Source of the DNA: Acanthopleura granulata
Taxonomy: Eukaryota; Mollusca; Polyplacophora; Chitonida; Chitonidae
Reading direction: 5' to 3'
NCBI GenBank assembly: GCA_016165875.1
Contig: JABBOT010000010.1
Coordinates: forward strand, 15,525,357-15,589,356
DNA: 64,000 bases
Made by a program: the position numbers and the translations under genes. This document shows, one piece after another, positions 38,655-50,824 of this stretch (positions within the stretch are counted from its first letter, which is position 1; every line of letters starts with the position of its first letter). Under the pieces are notes generated by a model that saw only the letters and a list, made by a program, of their open reading frames with translations, had not been told where the DNA came from and made no database searches.

Positions 38655-41600
38655 TCAGCGATCGTCAGCAACATCGATATCGTCTTCAGTAGTGGGGATG
38701 GGCTCAAACTCGGCTGTCTGGGCAGACTTCCTCCTCAACACTTCCACTGCTCTAAGGAGGAAAATCAGAATAAAACAACAAAATATGGAATGAACTTTGT
38801 ATTGAAAATTCTGAAGGCTCTACAACGGGCAAAGTAGCGTTATATTTACTTCTTCGGTATTAATATTTTCTTGATCTCGGGTGTGATGAATTTTACGAAT
38901 ACGGAAGATTATGAGTATGCCTTTACTGCTACGCTTCTGCCACGACGTAAAAGAACGTAAAATATAGTCTACTTATATATACTTGAATAATGTTTTAAAG
39001 AACATTTCAGTTACAAGTTAGGTTTGAGAATATCCCACATTAATTATACCACATTTACACTGTTAACCAGAAATGTCATAGCCTTCTAAGAGTACATATT
39101 TATAAACTTGCAATAAACAATAGGCTGTGGATAGTACGCCCATTAACATTAATTCGTTGGACAGACAGGTATATAGATAAGTGCCATACCCTATCATGAG
39201 GAATGTCAAAAATATGACACACGACATTAGTAAAAACACCAGACCCGGGAAACTGGACACGGTTGAGGCATACACGGAATTGAACAAGGAACTCCCAAAT
39301 GTGAAACACAGCATCTGCATACTACTGATCCCAGCGAACAGAGACCCTGTGGACAGACAGCAGACTATGTAATATCCTGAACACGACGATTATTCTGACC
39401 CGTAAGTCAGAGTCACACTGCTGAATTGCTAAAGTATGCGCATTTTAATGAAACATTTGAACTTATGCTGTTGACTTGACTGTTGCTAAGATTGCTCTGT
39501 GCTATGAATACCAAATCACATTTTCTATAGTCTGTGGATGATCGAAGCAGGAAAATGTACACTGATGCATAAAAATTATTCTAAATCTATAACAAAGGAA
39601 AAAAAACACTTAAATAAAACATCTTTATTTTTTTTTTTTGAGATCATTATTAAATTCAAAGACGCCTATCAAAAATTACTAGCCATTCGAACTTGAGGAA
39701 ATTTATCCCATTCGTCACCCACTAATGAGTAAATGGGGACAAAAACCTCAAGCCTCTCAATTCCTCCTCCTGTGAACGCCCCCAATTAAAGATAACATTT
39801 ATAGCCGACCCAACAGGGAAGGAATTCATAAATGAGGAAGTAAACTAGGTAATATGAGGACTATTACTTTGTCACTATGACATATCACAACCATTTTGGT
39901 GAAAAACACACACGACGATGGCAACAGTGATGCGTCACTGCATTTCCTGCCAACAGAATACAGATCCATGGCGCGTAAAGCACATTGGGTTATGCATATT
40001 CAAAAGGTGACCGTTTCTTCTTACCTTGTTCGTTTGGTCCAACCAAAGTAGAGGCCACCGATTTTATCATTGATGAAGGCATCAAAACCAAGAAACCAAC
40101 AACAGGTGCTTAAAAACAGAAGAAAGAAGCATGTCCTGTATGATTAGGGTAACCTACCTAGTGAAAAGGGTCTGAATAAGAAGATATGGTAATATGTAGA
40201 TGACAATAATAGACGGTATAACGCTAAAATGTCAAAATTGATTGCTAGTGCCGGCGTCTTAAGGAACTAAAGGTTCATACTGGATGTTATTGTTGGAAGA
40301 CAATAAAGATGACACGTATGAATGTAGCTTTCAGGTGTGTAAAGGTAACATCTGTATTGTGAAAGCGCATAGCGTAGCCTATATCAAGGTCTCCACTTAC
40401 GTGACAAATAAGGTCGCGGAAGAAGGGGAGACAGCTGAGTTGATTAACCCATGCCTACATGGGGTGTAGGTATGCAAATGTAACGTCTGCAGATCACTTG
40501 TTGAATGTATGTCAGCTACACCAAGGTTATAAACAACTTTTAAGGCAAGACGAGGGGAAATGAATCATTTCTAAACATATACAAATTATGCACACATTCT
40601 ACACCTTATATATACAGACAATTACATATATGTGTCATGAAAATGTTAACTTTGAAAGTCACCCTAAAGCCAACAGCCAGTTGGAAAAGTTGGAGAACAA
40701 GAGTGAATAGGAGAACTCTTTTACCCCTCGACATATGGAGTGTTCAAATCATTTAATTACTTATTTATGTGATTGGTGTTTTACGCCGTATATTCATGAA
40801 TAAATCACTCATACGACGGAGGCCAGTATTACGGTGGAAGGAAACCGGGCAGAACCCGGGAGAAACACATTACAATCCGTAGGTTACTGGTGGACCTTCC
40901 AACCTTCGACGGGAGAAGAAGCCGTTCTGGGCTGAATGGGGTGTTCAATGTGCTGAAACCAACTCACCGAAGAAAAGCATGACGTCATTTATAGATAGAC
41001 CTGTCATCAGAAGCTCCGCGATTTCCGACAACAGTCCAAACATACCGACAACATTCTCGTGGACACATCGCGTGAGCGGTCGTACAAGAAGAAGCATAGA
41101 CGCGACCTGTACAGTGGTTCCGATGGCACTCCAAATACCGAGTTTAACGGAGCGCCAGCAAAACGGGTAGCCCATTTGGAAGAGGATATTTAAAACGCCT
41201 TTCCCGATCACAACCATTTCTAACAGTAGATAGGCTAGAAGCAGAAGCAGAAGCTGGGGTCGCTTTCTTCCCTCCCTTGGTTTTGTGTAAGTCCGAATGG
41301 TAGATGTCAGTCTGTTGAAGCTTAGAACGGGATCGTGCGACGGTTCGACCGTTTCTGGCAAACAGAATACTATCAGAAAGATGACCGTCACAAAAAGCGC
41401 AACAGCAACAACCATTGGATAGAAAAAGCCAACAGCTCTGATAAAATACCCGACTCCCAGGGACACAGCCGAGGAACAGACTCCCATGAGCGCCTGGAGT
41501 ATTGTGATGCGGAGAGTTCGTGTCTTACCGGGCTCGGTTATGTCCGCCAGACAAGCGAAAGCCGCCATGAAGGAAGAGCCAAACGATCCTAAGCAACCAT

Positions 41601-42066
41601 CAAGGAGTCCGCCAATCAGTAATACATACAGAGGCCAGTTAAACTTGATGACGAGCATTGTCAACACTGTCTTTATTAGGGCTCCCACAGTGGGGATGAG
41701 CATGCCCAACTTTCTGCCCCGTGAATCTGTGATGGCCCCTATAACTAATGTGGAGAATATCCCGGGAATAGCATTCACGAGGCCGAGGTACAGTAGCCAC
41801 CTGGCAGATTCTGTTTGTGCCCTTTCCTCGTTCTCGTTTTCTCCACTTCTATTGAAGCAAGAGTTGCCTCCCCGGCTTCCGTTGTTGCTGTGGCTGACTC
41901 CTACTTCTCGCTTGTCGGCTAGTATTCGGTTGAATATGTATTGCTGTATTGTTGGGTAATATGACACGAAGCCCGCAAACATGACAACAACAATCAGCTC
42001 AAGTAGTCCTGTTCTCACCCTAGCCCTTGATTTGAATTCCCCGCCGCTAGCAACTGATAGTGCCAT
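38655..42066 (-). CDS. SLC46-type proton-coupled transporter (PCFT/SLC46A3 family)
   Basis: This is a major facilitator of the SLC46 family, whose members carry folates, steroid conjugates or muropeptides at the plasma or lysosomal membrane. Exons on minus are 42066-40968, 40108-40025, 39346-39190 and 38751-38655. The phases join exactly (1, 1, 2) to give 478 residues, the family's usual size. The N-terminus has TM1 followed by YYPTIQQYIFNRI. A long first loop has sequons NGS and NRS and a cysteine, typical of SLC46. MFS motif A is GAITDSRGRKLG. Later features are SSFMAAFACLADIT, the exon-2 segment ending LVGPNEQG, and GSLFAG opening exon 3. The tail is acidic (TTEDDIDV). It converges on the MFSD4-like copy. 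Exons 3-4 lie inside the duplication and exons 1-2 outside, so this is the only complete copy. The substrate is not predictable. Confidence 0.88.
39438..40024 (-). other. SLC46 intron 2, unique part
   Basis: This is AT-rich intron sequence between exons 2 and 3, beyond the right edge of the duplication. It has a T-run at about 39628-39640 and no other feature that I can see. Confidence 0.6.
40745..40935 (-). mobile_element. SINE family 1 copy in SLC46 intron 1
   Basis: GATTGGTGTTTTACGCCG, CACTCATACGACGGAGGCCA, GGAAGGAAACCGGGCAGAAC and GGTGGACCTTCC match the common SINE in minus orientation. The tRNA head is truncated. The element ends about 30 bases before the exon-1 donor. Confidence 0.75.
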
Positions 42067-44557
42067 CTTAGATTATTTGGTTTCTCGGATCCGTGTACAC
42101 GCCTGTTAGGGAAGAATCAAAATCATGGTACACGTCACAAATATTGTTATAAATTCGGCAACATTTAAAATAAATTTAATCGTGATAAGACCATCTCTCT
42201 TCTTAATGTAGGCCTACAGATACCAAACTAGCCAATTCAGCGAGAGTTGGAATTGACTGATAGAATGATTCTGGCTTAAGACTATGTTGAGTTTAAACAG
42301 GCGTCTTGATTGGTCAATGGCCAGTAATCTCCACTTTTTTCATTTAAATTACAGTATATTAACCACGAGACGCGCCAAACTTGTATTGTGCGTAGATAGA
42401 CAGACTGGCAATTTGGAGGGGGGCATTTTACATAACACAACATGAAAGAAGTTGAACATTGTGCTCTCTTATCTCCATGTAGGTTCATAGTTTCTACAAA
42501 ACCGCCTTAATATGTTATATTCAATATAACTCTGCGTGCACATGGTTCTTTTCCATGGCACATAACAAGCTGTTTTGCATGTTTTTTTATATTGATTGGA
42601 CGTGATTTATATCATAGGTTATCAACGCCTTACCAAAGGATTTTTAACTTCAGAATATCGCGGTGGTATTGGAAGCCTGCGGACTGTGCAATGCAAGAGG
42701 CGACGTGTAAAGCAATCCAATCCCCGTGGAATAGTACACACAAGGTAGTAACCATGACGGGACATGTTTGCCAGACGTGGTGTGAATAGGAACAGCTAAT
42801 TCGGTGCACTAACTGTATACCTCTGATTAACAGGACTTTATAATCAGGCCTATAATGCCTATGGTGTACGTACGGTAGTCCTAGTAGCGGAATTCGACTC
42901 TCATGGAAATATCCCGACAATTCTGCTATTTGGGGGTAACAGCTACATTTTGGGAAGGCCTAACACTTCAAATTGGATTTACACTGACGAGAGTTGCACT
43001 TTCTAAATTATTTTTTATTCTGCTGTTTTTTTTTCCACGCCTTCCAACATACAAATATTTAGGGTATATCAGTTCATAACGTTACATATCGAGTACATTC
43101 GTGTCCAAACTGAAAATACGGAGCCAAGCGAAAAGTTCTTCCAGTAATAATTGCCCCTACAGTCGCGAAATGCTATGTCTATCACAAGATATCCGCCGAA
43201 GTCGAATACCGGTGCCCATTACTTGCAGCACATGCACGTTGGAGTTGTAAGCCTACATTAACCAAGCTATGCTTGTGTGTCTGCAACACCCACACCCCAG
43301 CAAGTGGATTGTAAACGTGCCTTTTAAGTCACAACCTGGTGGACTGCACCATGGCCACAATCTGACTATCTGGCTATTTGTACAGCGAGGTCTCTTACGT
43401 AACCATTGAGGCGGTAGGAGAAGGGCCCACACGTGTTATGTAATGCATTGGGCCCTTCAGAGGGCATACAGTGCTTTCCAGTGCACTCGTCGAACACGCT
43501 TCAACGATTTCAACTGACACCATCCAATTTGATCATCAAGATTAACCCCAGACTTTAGTATTACGTTCTCCCTAGGTATTCTCCCTCCCTGTATTTACCT
43601 TGCATCAAAAAAAAGAAAAACTTTCTCTTCTTCATTGGCTTAGCCACAGGAACGGGAGAACAAAGTGAATACATATTACAGCTTTACTCTGCAGACAGAC
43701 AGGTCTATATATAGCAGGCCTCTGGGCTTAGCCTACAGGCATGTCTTTTTATACTGCTCCATACAGGTCAAATCATATCCAGTAATTCAGGTTTGTGTAA
43801 CAACCGATGGGTGTTGTAAAGCTGAGGTTGCAGTGCATTGCTAGTCGTTGGCCCTCTTCTCGAATGCTTATGTTGTGAAAAGTAGATTGACGTCATATTC
43901 TACCACCTGAAAACATCCTCACCTTTACAACCCTGTCCACCATTACAACCTTTTCATACTGGTTACAGTCTGGTTTATATCGTATATACATGTAACAGTT
44001 GACTCACCTCTTGCTTCATGCGCGGTAGCTATGATTCCTTCACCCAAGTAAGTGTATGATAACACACAGTTCTCATGTCTAGTTCCTTCTTCCGGCAAGT
44101 CGTCCAGATTATGATGCTATGAGCTCTCTCGGCAGAATTTGTGCCTTTGTTCTGGTTTAATTATGGAAGGAAGTCCGGCGTGGGTATCTCTTTGTCTGAT
44201 GATTGTGAGTCAAGCCAGGGCTCAAGCCATGTGGACAAACCCTCGCCAACGTGCACAACAGATGTTCAGAATAAACCTGATCTCAGCTGACCCTCACAGC
44301 GTGGTTGTACCCATGTGCTGCACGACACGTATAATTCTGTATGAATGATTCTACCAACCAGGCTGAATACAACGCAATTTTTAAGTATCTGGCGATGTAC
44401 ACTTACACAACACAATGTGCCGAAGACTGAGCATGAACCTGTCATCTACATGTTTATTGCACGTATTAATCATTTTGGTCTTTATCCCAGTCAAGCCTTT
44501 ATCAGTTTGATCAGGTTGTCATTTATATGGTTACAGTGGCTTTAATGTTTCAGATAT
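42067..44557. other. Intergenic region upstream of SLC46-type gene
   Basis: The SLC46 promoter and 5' UTR must start here, on minus, but I find no decisive core element. TATA-like strings occur on plus near 43709 (CTATATATAG). A plus open frame at 44163-44348 is described separately. No other gene is supported. Confidence 0.4.
44163..44348 (+). CDS. Possible small secreted peptide ORF, unrecognised
   Basis: This is a 61-codon frame with ATG at 44163. It begins MEGSPAWVSLCLMIVSQARA, which looks like a short signal peptide with an Ala-x-Ala end, followed by a basic, Gln-rich stretch (NPRQRAQQ) and a CC pair near the end. No family is recognised, no splice sites are evident, and there is no second copy for comparison. 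It could be chance, so treat it as a candidate only. Confidence 0.2.
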   Translation: MEGSPAWVSLCLMIVSQARAQAMWTNPRQRAQQMFRINLISADPHSVVVPMCCTTRIILYE

Positions 44558-44835
44558 TTTATGAATTTATTTATTTATTTATTTATTTATTGGAGTGGTA
44601 TTTTACGTCGTACTTAAGAATATTTCACTTATACCACGGCTGCCAGCATTATGGTGAGAGGAAACAGGACTGAGACCCGGGAAACCCACGTCCACCGGCA
44701 GATTGCTTCCAGACTTTCCCACGTAGGACCCGAGAAAAAGCCTGCATGAACAGGCCGAACTCAAAGGGATCTCATTGGTGACAGGCTCATCTGTCATTAC
44801 GCTGCACTAGCGCGTTAATCCCCTCGGCCATGGAA
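44558..44835 (-). mobile_element. SINE family 1, full length
   Basis: A seven-unit TTTA tail at 44558-44590 (plus orientation) is followed by GGTATTTTACGTCGTAC, TTTCACTTATACCACGG and CAGCATTATGGTGAGAGG. The tRNA head ends the element (CGAACTCAAAGGGATCTCAT, then GCTGCACTAGCGCGTTAATC). It is intact over its whole length. Confidence 0.85.
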
Positions 44836-47227
44836 GTCCCATATTTCATGATGAATTTCATTACAATTTGATTTGATGTGATATGCCAATAAATTGTTTA
44901 GAGATAAACTAATTCCAAAAAAAAAAATACATGATTACTTTTCTACCTTTAGCCAACAACGATAGCAAGGGTGAAAGCTGTGCTTTTGCGTTGGACAGTT
45001 ACGGGTTTTGTTTTTCCATTTGATATCCTCGTACCCCATCATGAACCCGAAGTTTGTGATATTTAATATTTACTTATTTACACTGTACTCAGTAACCCCC
45101 TAAAGCAACGTTGCTTATGCAGAGCTAGGTTAAATAAACACAGTGATGCCAGGATGTTATGATATATAATAATCGTAAAGCCAAGCAGTTAAGGACCGCC
45201 GCACGTGATAAGCCGGATTAAAATTTCAGCCAGGTTAAAGAGGATGTAGTAGCCCTTGTGAGGTAAATGCCAGTTTGGAAATAAGTACAACTTTTGCAAT
45301 ACAAAATTAGCCATTATTGCAAGAATGAATGATGAATGATTATGGTTTACTGCCACATCGGCAATATTTCAGCCATATCGTGGCGACATTATCGCAAGAA
45401 GTTTCATTTTTGAAATAAGTATTAAAATATCCATGAGGACTCATCTTTTGGAATAAAAAGCAACCTATCTTGAAATGAAACATGGACAATTGTTCAGTTT
45501 TTTATCCAGATGTAGAAATAAAAAGTGGTCGTTTTTATTTCCAAAGTAGTCAGAAGGATTATTTTGAAACGTAAATTTTTATTTCAAATGTATAACATAT
45601 TCCGAAAGTAGAATCTATTCCCTAAAGTGGTCCATTTTTCCTAAAAAAATGGTTACTACAGACGTTAAAATGGCATAAGTTGTAGGAAGACGCTTTTTTG
45701 TACTCATTCTGCACAATCGTTCGGGAGCCTTCACTGACACAGATAGATTTAGCGCGGAGTTTTTTGCTCGGAGGATGAAGTCGCGTGTTCGAATCCTGCC
45801 TCCGCTGCATAGTCCAGTAACTAGGTATAAGAGATACGTGGGGAAGGTCGATGATTTGCTGTAAAACGTGGTGGCTCTCCTGCTTCGTCCACCAGTTAAA
45901 ATGAATGACAACTTCATGAGCGCGACATTGAGCACCAGCCATAATAAGGTCTTAGAAATATAAAGATATCTCCTTTGAGTACATGTATACATAACATAGT
46001 GGTAAAAAATGAAGCCCCTAATTGATCACTCATTTGTTTCACTTATCCCCACCTTACTTTGAGTGCTAATTATGAGTAAGGTTGATAAAACAGCCAGTAT
46101 AGCCCAAATCTGCTAAATAAATTATGAAATTATGTCGAGCTTTATCCAAAAAGACTTGTGCATAATCATAGCGCAAATTTGCTATAAAACCGAGCAATGT
46201 CAATTGTAACCGGATACACTGACATGTCAACCACTACATGTAAATGATTAGGTACTTCTTAGAAATTTTTTCATCCACTTGTGTGAATATTGATGCACTG
46301 GTCAATTGTTTGATTGATTGATTGATTTTGATTGATAATATCCTTTTGTACTAAATTTTCGGAGGATATATGGAAGGTAGTTTTATATTATAAAAATAAA
46401 TAGTTCACTGAGTCCTCGAATGACTGTTTAATGTCTGTTTCTACTGTAGCACTTGTACACGGAAGTAAGTTATACGTTGGGTTGATTTTGTCTGTTTCTC
46501 TTGTAGCTTTCTTTTCCTTCCATTGTCATTATCTGGGGCTATTATATTTACTGTATATAAAATTGTCGAGTCACTATACAGAAAATTCGCATTGCCGACT
46601 TCAACCCTTTGTCTGTGTCGGTTAAACATGGCGTCGTGTCAGGCGTCTGTGAGATTGGCATATTGGTTGCCAGAGTGGCTTAATGACGTAATAAGCTGTA
46701 ATACATTTCTATGCATGCGCAACAGGCGTGGACACAATGTGCATGAACTTTTTCTGTTCGGTTAAAATTTTATATTCCGGATATCTGAAAGGTGTTTACA
46801 CTGTGCCGATACATATCTTGACTGGTAATTAGATACGCAAAATGACGTAATTTGCCAAGTCCTCGGGCATTTCACCCCAGGTAGTTCACACCCAGATCAA
46901 GATAAATGCTCGGACTATTAAATCTGTTAAAGATAAAAAGCCTTTGCCCAAGTATGGTTCTCACGACATGATGTTCTATTCAAAACCCGACCTAAACTGA
47001 CCACGGTCCGGTGGAGAATGGCGTCAAGCCTCAGTGGAATCAACGAAAATGACAACGCCGGTCAGTTCTTCCTTGGACTGGCTTCTATTCAAAACCGGTT
47101 AGCCTGACACAGAACAATGAGCTGACATGGCATTGTGGGTAGAGAGTTGAATCAATAAAACCGCATTGTTTTCTGCTCAGTAAACTTGAGGTTAGATACG
47201 AGAGGTCACAGACGTAGTGACTCGGAG
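44836..47227. other. Intergenic region with SINE fragments
   Basis: A fragment of another SINE type lies at about 45325-45395 (GGTTTACTGCCACATCGGCA, then TTTCAGCCATATCGTGGCG). A tRNA-like stretch at 45745-45812 has a T-loop-like GTGTTCGAATCC and acceptor-like GCGGAG/CTCCGC ends, but it is too short inside for a tRNA. GATT repeats lie near 46308-46338. A 45-codon frame at 46628-46765 follows a TATA-like box near 46551. No gene is supported. Confidence 0.4.
45325..45395 (+). mobile_element. SINE fragment of a third type
   Basis: CACATCGGCAATATTTCAGC followed by CATATCGTGGCGAC is a string I associate with a widespread marine-invertebrate SINE body. Only this fragment is present. Confidence 0.45.
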
Positions 47228-47264
47228 TATATATAAATCAACAAACAGGTAAGTGTTGCTCAGT
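47228..47264 (+). promoter_or_regulatory. TATA-box plus initiator core promoter
   Basis: TATATATAAA at 47228-47237 is followed by TCAGT at 47260-47264. The TATAAA start lies 30 bases before the initiator A (47262), the standard spacing. It lies 418 bases upstream of the ATG of the twin-PLAC gene. An acceptor-like TTTTGCAG at 47672 suggests a 5' UTR intron may separate the two. Confidence 0.5.
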
Positions 47265-47679
47265 GGCAACGTTTAGGTGACATTTTGCCATCAGTGTTTT
47301 CCAGACCAAAAAATAGGTGTTAAATAACATGCTGTTTCCCGTCGACATTTACTAAGTGGCTAAGTGATTTGCAGTCGTACAACAGTTTTGTTAGAATGGT
47401 TACCAAAACTTTTACTCAAATGATATCTCTTTGAAGAATATTCTGCATTTTTCATAAATTTTAAGCCGCCATATTGCATTTTTACTTCCCTCTGCCTGTC
47501 TAAAATTCCAACTCAGGGATATTTTGCAAGTAAATATTGTAAAATCGATCTTTTTTAGTGTTTTTTCGACACGTTCTTTGTTAAATGAACGAAAATAGCT
47601 ATAAATCATTGATTTTCTAAAGAAACTGGAAATGTCCATTTATTTCAGAATCTATTTTGCTTTGTTTTGCAGAGTGAGA

Positions 47680-50600
47680 ATGTCTTTCCTGTGTGTATTC
47701 GTCTTGTTTTCAATGGGCCTTCTCGCCCATGCGGGTCAATGGGATCTGCCTGCAAGTAAGTTTTTTTCTCTCACTTTTCGTGAAAGTATAGATTATAAGT
47801 ATACAATTATATACAAACTTCCAGAATATTTTGAACGAATTATGATCAATACATGACGATATACCTCAGATAAGCAAAACTTTGCGCGTTTCCAAAATAA
47901 CAACAACAACAACAACAACAATCAAAACCAAGAAAAAAACAAACAGTAAAAAAGCAAATTGTAAGCCAAGCTCGCCTCTTGCTAATCATTGAAACGGAGA
48001 TATTCGTTATTTGCCTGGATTATGCGCTATACGTCATAGTGCCTCATTTAAAATTAGCATAACAGCTTTGTAAGTCATGCTCGTTTGGTGTGTGACACCA
48101 TGCTTAGCGGTCACGTGGGCTATTTTACCAGAATATATGAGAAATATATCTGAAACAAAGAAAACAGAATCCAGAATGCAAGTCAATTTCTCTGTTTATG
48201 TTCGGTAATTCTTTGGATAACTGTGACACGGCAAGCTCAAATCGAAGTGGTGGTAAGTTGCTGGCTAAAGTTGGAAAAGACAATACAGTGTGTGGCGGCC
48301 AAGTGACAAATTTTTGGATGGCTTATTATTGACACGTGTATGGTTATTTGAATAACCTTTTATGGTTGTCCACTGTATCTGATTTACATGTAGGACTGTG
48401 ATCTTCGTTTGTCTATAGTACTTGTATGAAATCTTCTTCAAAGCCCAATTAATCGCTCATCAAGGCAAATAGTTAACATCTGGTAATGTAAGATGGCGAA
48501 CAATTGGCTACCCTACACTTTAAAATGTCCTCGAAAGCATTAGAACGGACATGTTTTCCGAGTCGGAGACTGAAATGTTACTTATGCATCCTTTCGTACT
48601 CGTCGTTCACTAAAACAGAACACACTATATATAAGTACTTGTTGGATTGGTGTCGCCATACTGTGACTGCATGTAGCGCCTTAATCCAAGGCGGTCAGGC
48701 CTGAGGGTGGAGGAAACCGAGCTGAGACGAGTGGAAACAACCGTCCTTATTCAGCTGTACCAGACTCACCGCCAGGCAAGGGCCTGAAGTCTAGACGACT
48801 CCTTCGTACATTCTACAAAATGACCTACTAAAGCTTGACATAATGTTATGCTTTCTGCGTTATCCTAGAATAGATTATGTTACTGTGACATGATATTATA
48901 TTAAGGATACCACAATATCCCGTTATACACCAGCAATAACGGAACAAGTCGATTGTAGACACACATGTTCTGCCATCACCCAGGAAACATGACATTTAGT
49001 CATTTTAACAGGTTTGTTAAAGTGTAATATAAGGGAAATGATGCTAAAATTAGCGTTCAGTGTTATCTATTTACGTTGCCAGTTCTCACAATTGCAGTTG
49101 TATAAGGCATGTCCTGCTTTCACAGTGCCATGTATAGCTGAACGCGGCAAAAGGCAGTTTTCGCCCTCAGGAAATCTGTAGACACATTAGGACTCACCAA
49201 TTCCAAATTCTCCCGTCTTGTTACTCAGAATGTCCAGAAGAAGACAATAGCCTGTGTGAGCTCGCAATCCCGGTGAGCGCCAAGAATCAGTGTTACCTGC
49301 ACAGTATATCGGGCCTTTGTTGTAACCGATGCAAATCTCTGAGAGACAACAGCCGAGCGGACAGTAAGTAAAGTGCGATGTTGTATGGGTATTTTCATAA
49401 ATTATACTAAACTTTCTTAAATATCCATTTATTTGTGTGGCACTTCACGTGTTACTCAGGAATGTTTGTTTTATATAACGACCGCCATTTTTATCTTAAG
49501 GAAAGAACATGGCGAAAAAAGATCATCTATTCACAGATTGGCACGTCACAAACTTTTTGACTGTATTCAATCCAACAAACGTCAGCTAGATTCATTATTT
49601 AATTTCAGCAAAAATATGTTGTAAATAGTCGACTCCGGGTTATTACATAAGATTGTGGAAATCTTCTTTGTGAATTTGTTTTGTTTGTGAAAAAAAATGT
49701 CCAAGGGAAACTAGCCATATCGTTTTGAACAATTTACAGACAAATTGTGTGCCTTATGTCTGGCCAATCATAAGCTGCAGTTTACACATGTGTACGTGCA
49801 CAAAATGTACAGAAGACTATAACATGCAGTCATCACCTTGATGAGTTTCAGTTTTGGATCAGTCGCCTTCCTAGTTCCTCTCAAGAAATTTATTTTTATG
49901 AATTATTGAATGTTATTTGTTCCCTGTATACATGTACAATATTTATGGCGAGATATGCGAAGCTGGGAATGGCTCTGCACACCTCTACTCGGACATTCGA
50001 TCCTGTCATCATCAAAGGCATAATTATACAAGGAGATGGCTGTAGAGTGAAATTATAATTGGACATGTTATATTTTATAGAATATGTCATATTTATAATA
50101 TGGCTATCCTATACATGTGAGCTGCGGTGTTAATGTGTTCCGAAAGTTCAAGAAAATTATCTACGTAAAAGAAATAATCTGTCATTTCATACACTGATTT
50201 CTGTTATATAATCATTTCATTTTAATTTCTGTGACATGTATGTATATGATCGGTCATTTCATACGCTTATTTCTGTTATGTTTTGCACTGATTCTGTCAT
50301 AAGATCGTTAGTTACATGCACAGATTTCTGTTATATGACCAGTCGTTACCTTTACAGATTTCTGTTGTAAGATCATTACTTACCTACACAGATTTCTGTT
50401 GTAAGATCATTAGTAACCTACACAGATTTCTGTTGTAAGATCATTAGTAACCTACACAGATTTCTGTTACATGACCAGTCGTTTCATGCACTGATTTCTG
50501 TTATACGGTTATAGGATTGGTCAGTTCGTGCACTAACTTATGTTGTATGGTTACATGATTTGTCATTTAATACCCTGATTCCCGCTTTCAGCTTGTCCCT

Positions 50601-50824
50601 ACGGTGATTACTCCGACTATGTATCCACGGGCAGCGGAAACCTCGTTACCTGTGCCATAATCAAAGCTAAGAATGATTGTGAACCTTGCAAAGCCCCCCG
50701 ACTAGGCCGAAAAAACTGCTGCCAGACCTGTGAGGAAGTGTGCGGACCAGAAGTGAGCAAGAGGAACCAGTCAAGGAGGCTTACCGATCTGATCAGAGAG
50801 CTGAAGAGCCTGATTCAGAAATAA
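47680..50824 (+). CDS. Small secreted protein with two PLAC-like cysteine domains
   Basis: This is a secreted, extracellular protein of 147 residues; its function is unknown. Exons are 47680-47755, 49229-49363 and 50592-50824, joined by two phase-1 introns. Exon 1 is a clean signal peptide (MSFLCVFVLFSMGLLAHAG). Exon 2 encodes one domain with spacing C-x7-C-x11-C-x8-CC-x2-C. Exon 3 encodes a second with C-x18-C-x8-C-x2-C-x9-CC-x2-C-x3-C, followed by a basic, helical tail rich in Leu, Arg and Lys. The CC-x-x-C ending and spacing resemble the PLAC (protease and lacunin) domain found at the C-terminus of ADAMTS, papilin and lacunin-type matrix proteins. Here the two copies stand alone without any enzyme or thrombospondin repeats. 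AATAAA follows at 51016. Family assignment is by cysteine pattern only. Confidence 0.75.
47896..47922. repeat. AAC microsatellite
   Basis: A run of AAC trinucleotides lies in intron 1 of the twin-PLAC gene, followed by further A-rich sequence. Confidence 0.75.
47923..49228 (+). other. Intron 1 of twin-PLAC gene
   Basis: This is non-coding. A decayed SINE-like stretch occurs at about 48675-48780 (GGAGGAAACCGAGCTGAGAC). The intron ends in the acceptor TTACTCAG. Confidence 0.5.
50150..50591 (+). repeat. ~35-bp minisatellite abutting the exon-3 acceptor
   Basis: Ten or so diverged units contain CAGATTTCTGTTGTAAGATC alternating with ATTAGTAACCTACA or GGTCATTTCATRCACTG. Four central units are nearly identical. 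The array runs to the splice acceptor; the last bases (ACCCTGATTCCCGCTTTCAG) look like a modified unit. Confidence 0.75.

Larger units (their letters stand above)
26222..39437. repeat. Tandem segmental duplication, copy 2
   Basis: This is the second unit of the tandem duplication. At its left edge, SLC46 intron sequence homologous to 39400-39437 changes abruptly into sequence homologous to 9105 onward, with the short shared stretch TTTGATGAAAA at the joint. At its right edge it runs into the unique 5' part of the SLC46-type gene. It holds the frameshifted MFSD4-like copy and the 3' half of the complete SLC46 gene. Confidence 0.85.

Noticed and set aside
41486..41959. 157-codon plus-strand ORF
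   Set aside because: It is the antisense shadow of SLC46 exon 1, which has family motifs and splice sites on minus.
42592..42789. Cys/Trp-containing 65-codon plus-strand ORF with acceptor- and donor-like edges
   Set aside because: It has no partner exons in phase nearby, and the cysteine pattern fits no family I know.
45745..45812. Possible tRNA gene (T-loop-like GTTCGAATCC, GCGGAG/CTCCGC ends)
   Set aside because: Only about 40 bases lie between the putative acceptor strands and no D or anticodon arm can be drawn. It is probably a SINE remnant.
46628..46765. 45-codon ATG frame downstream of a TATA-like box
   Set aside because: It is too short, with no signal peptide, domain or conserved partner. 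The TATA-like string is common in AT-rich sequence.
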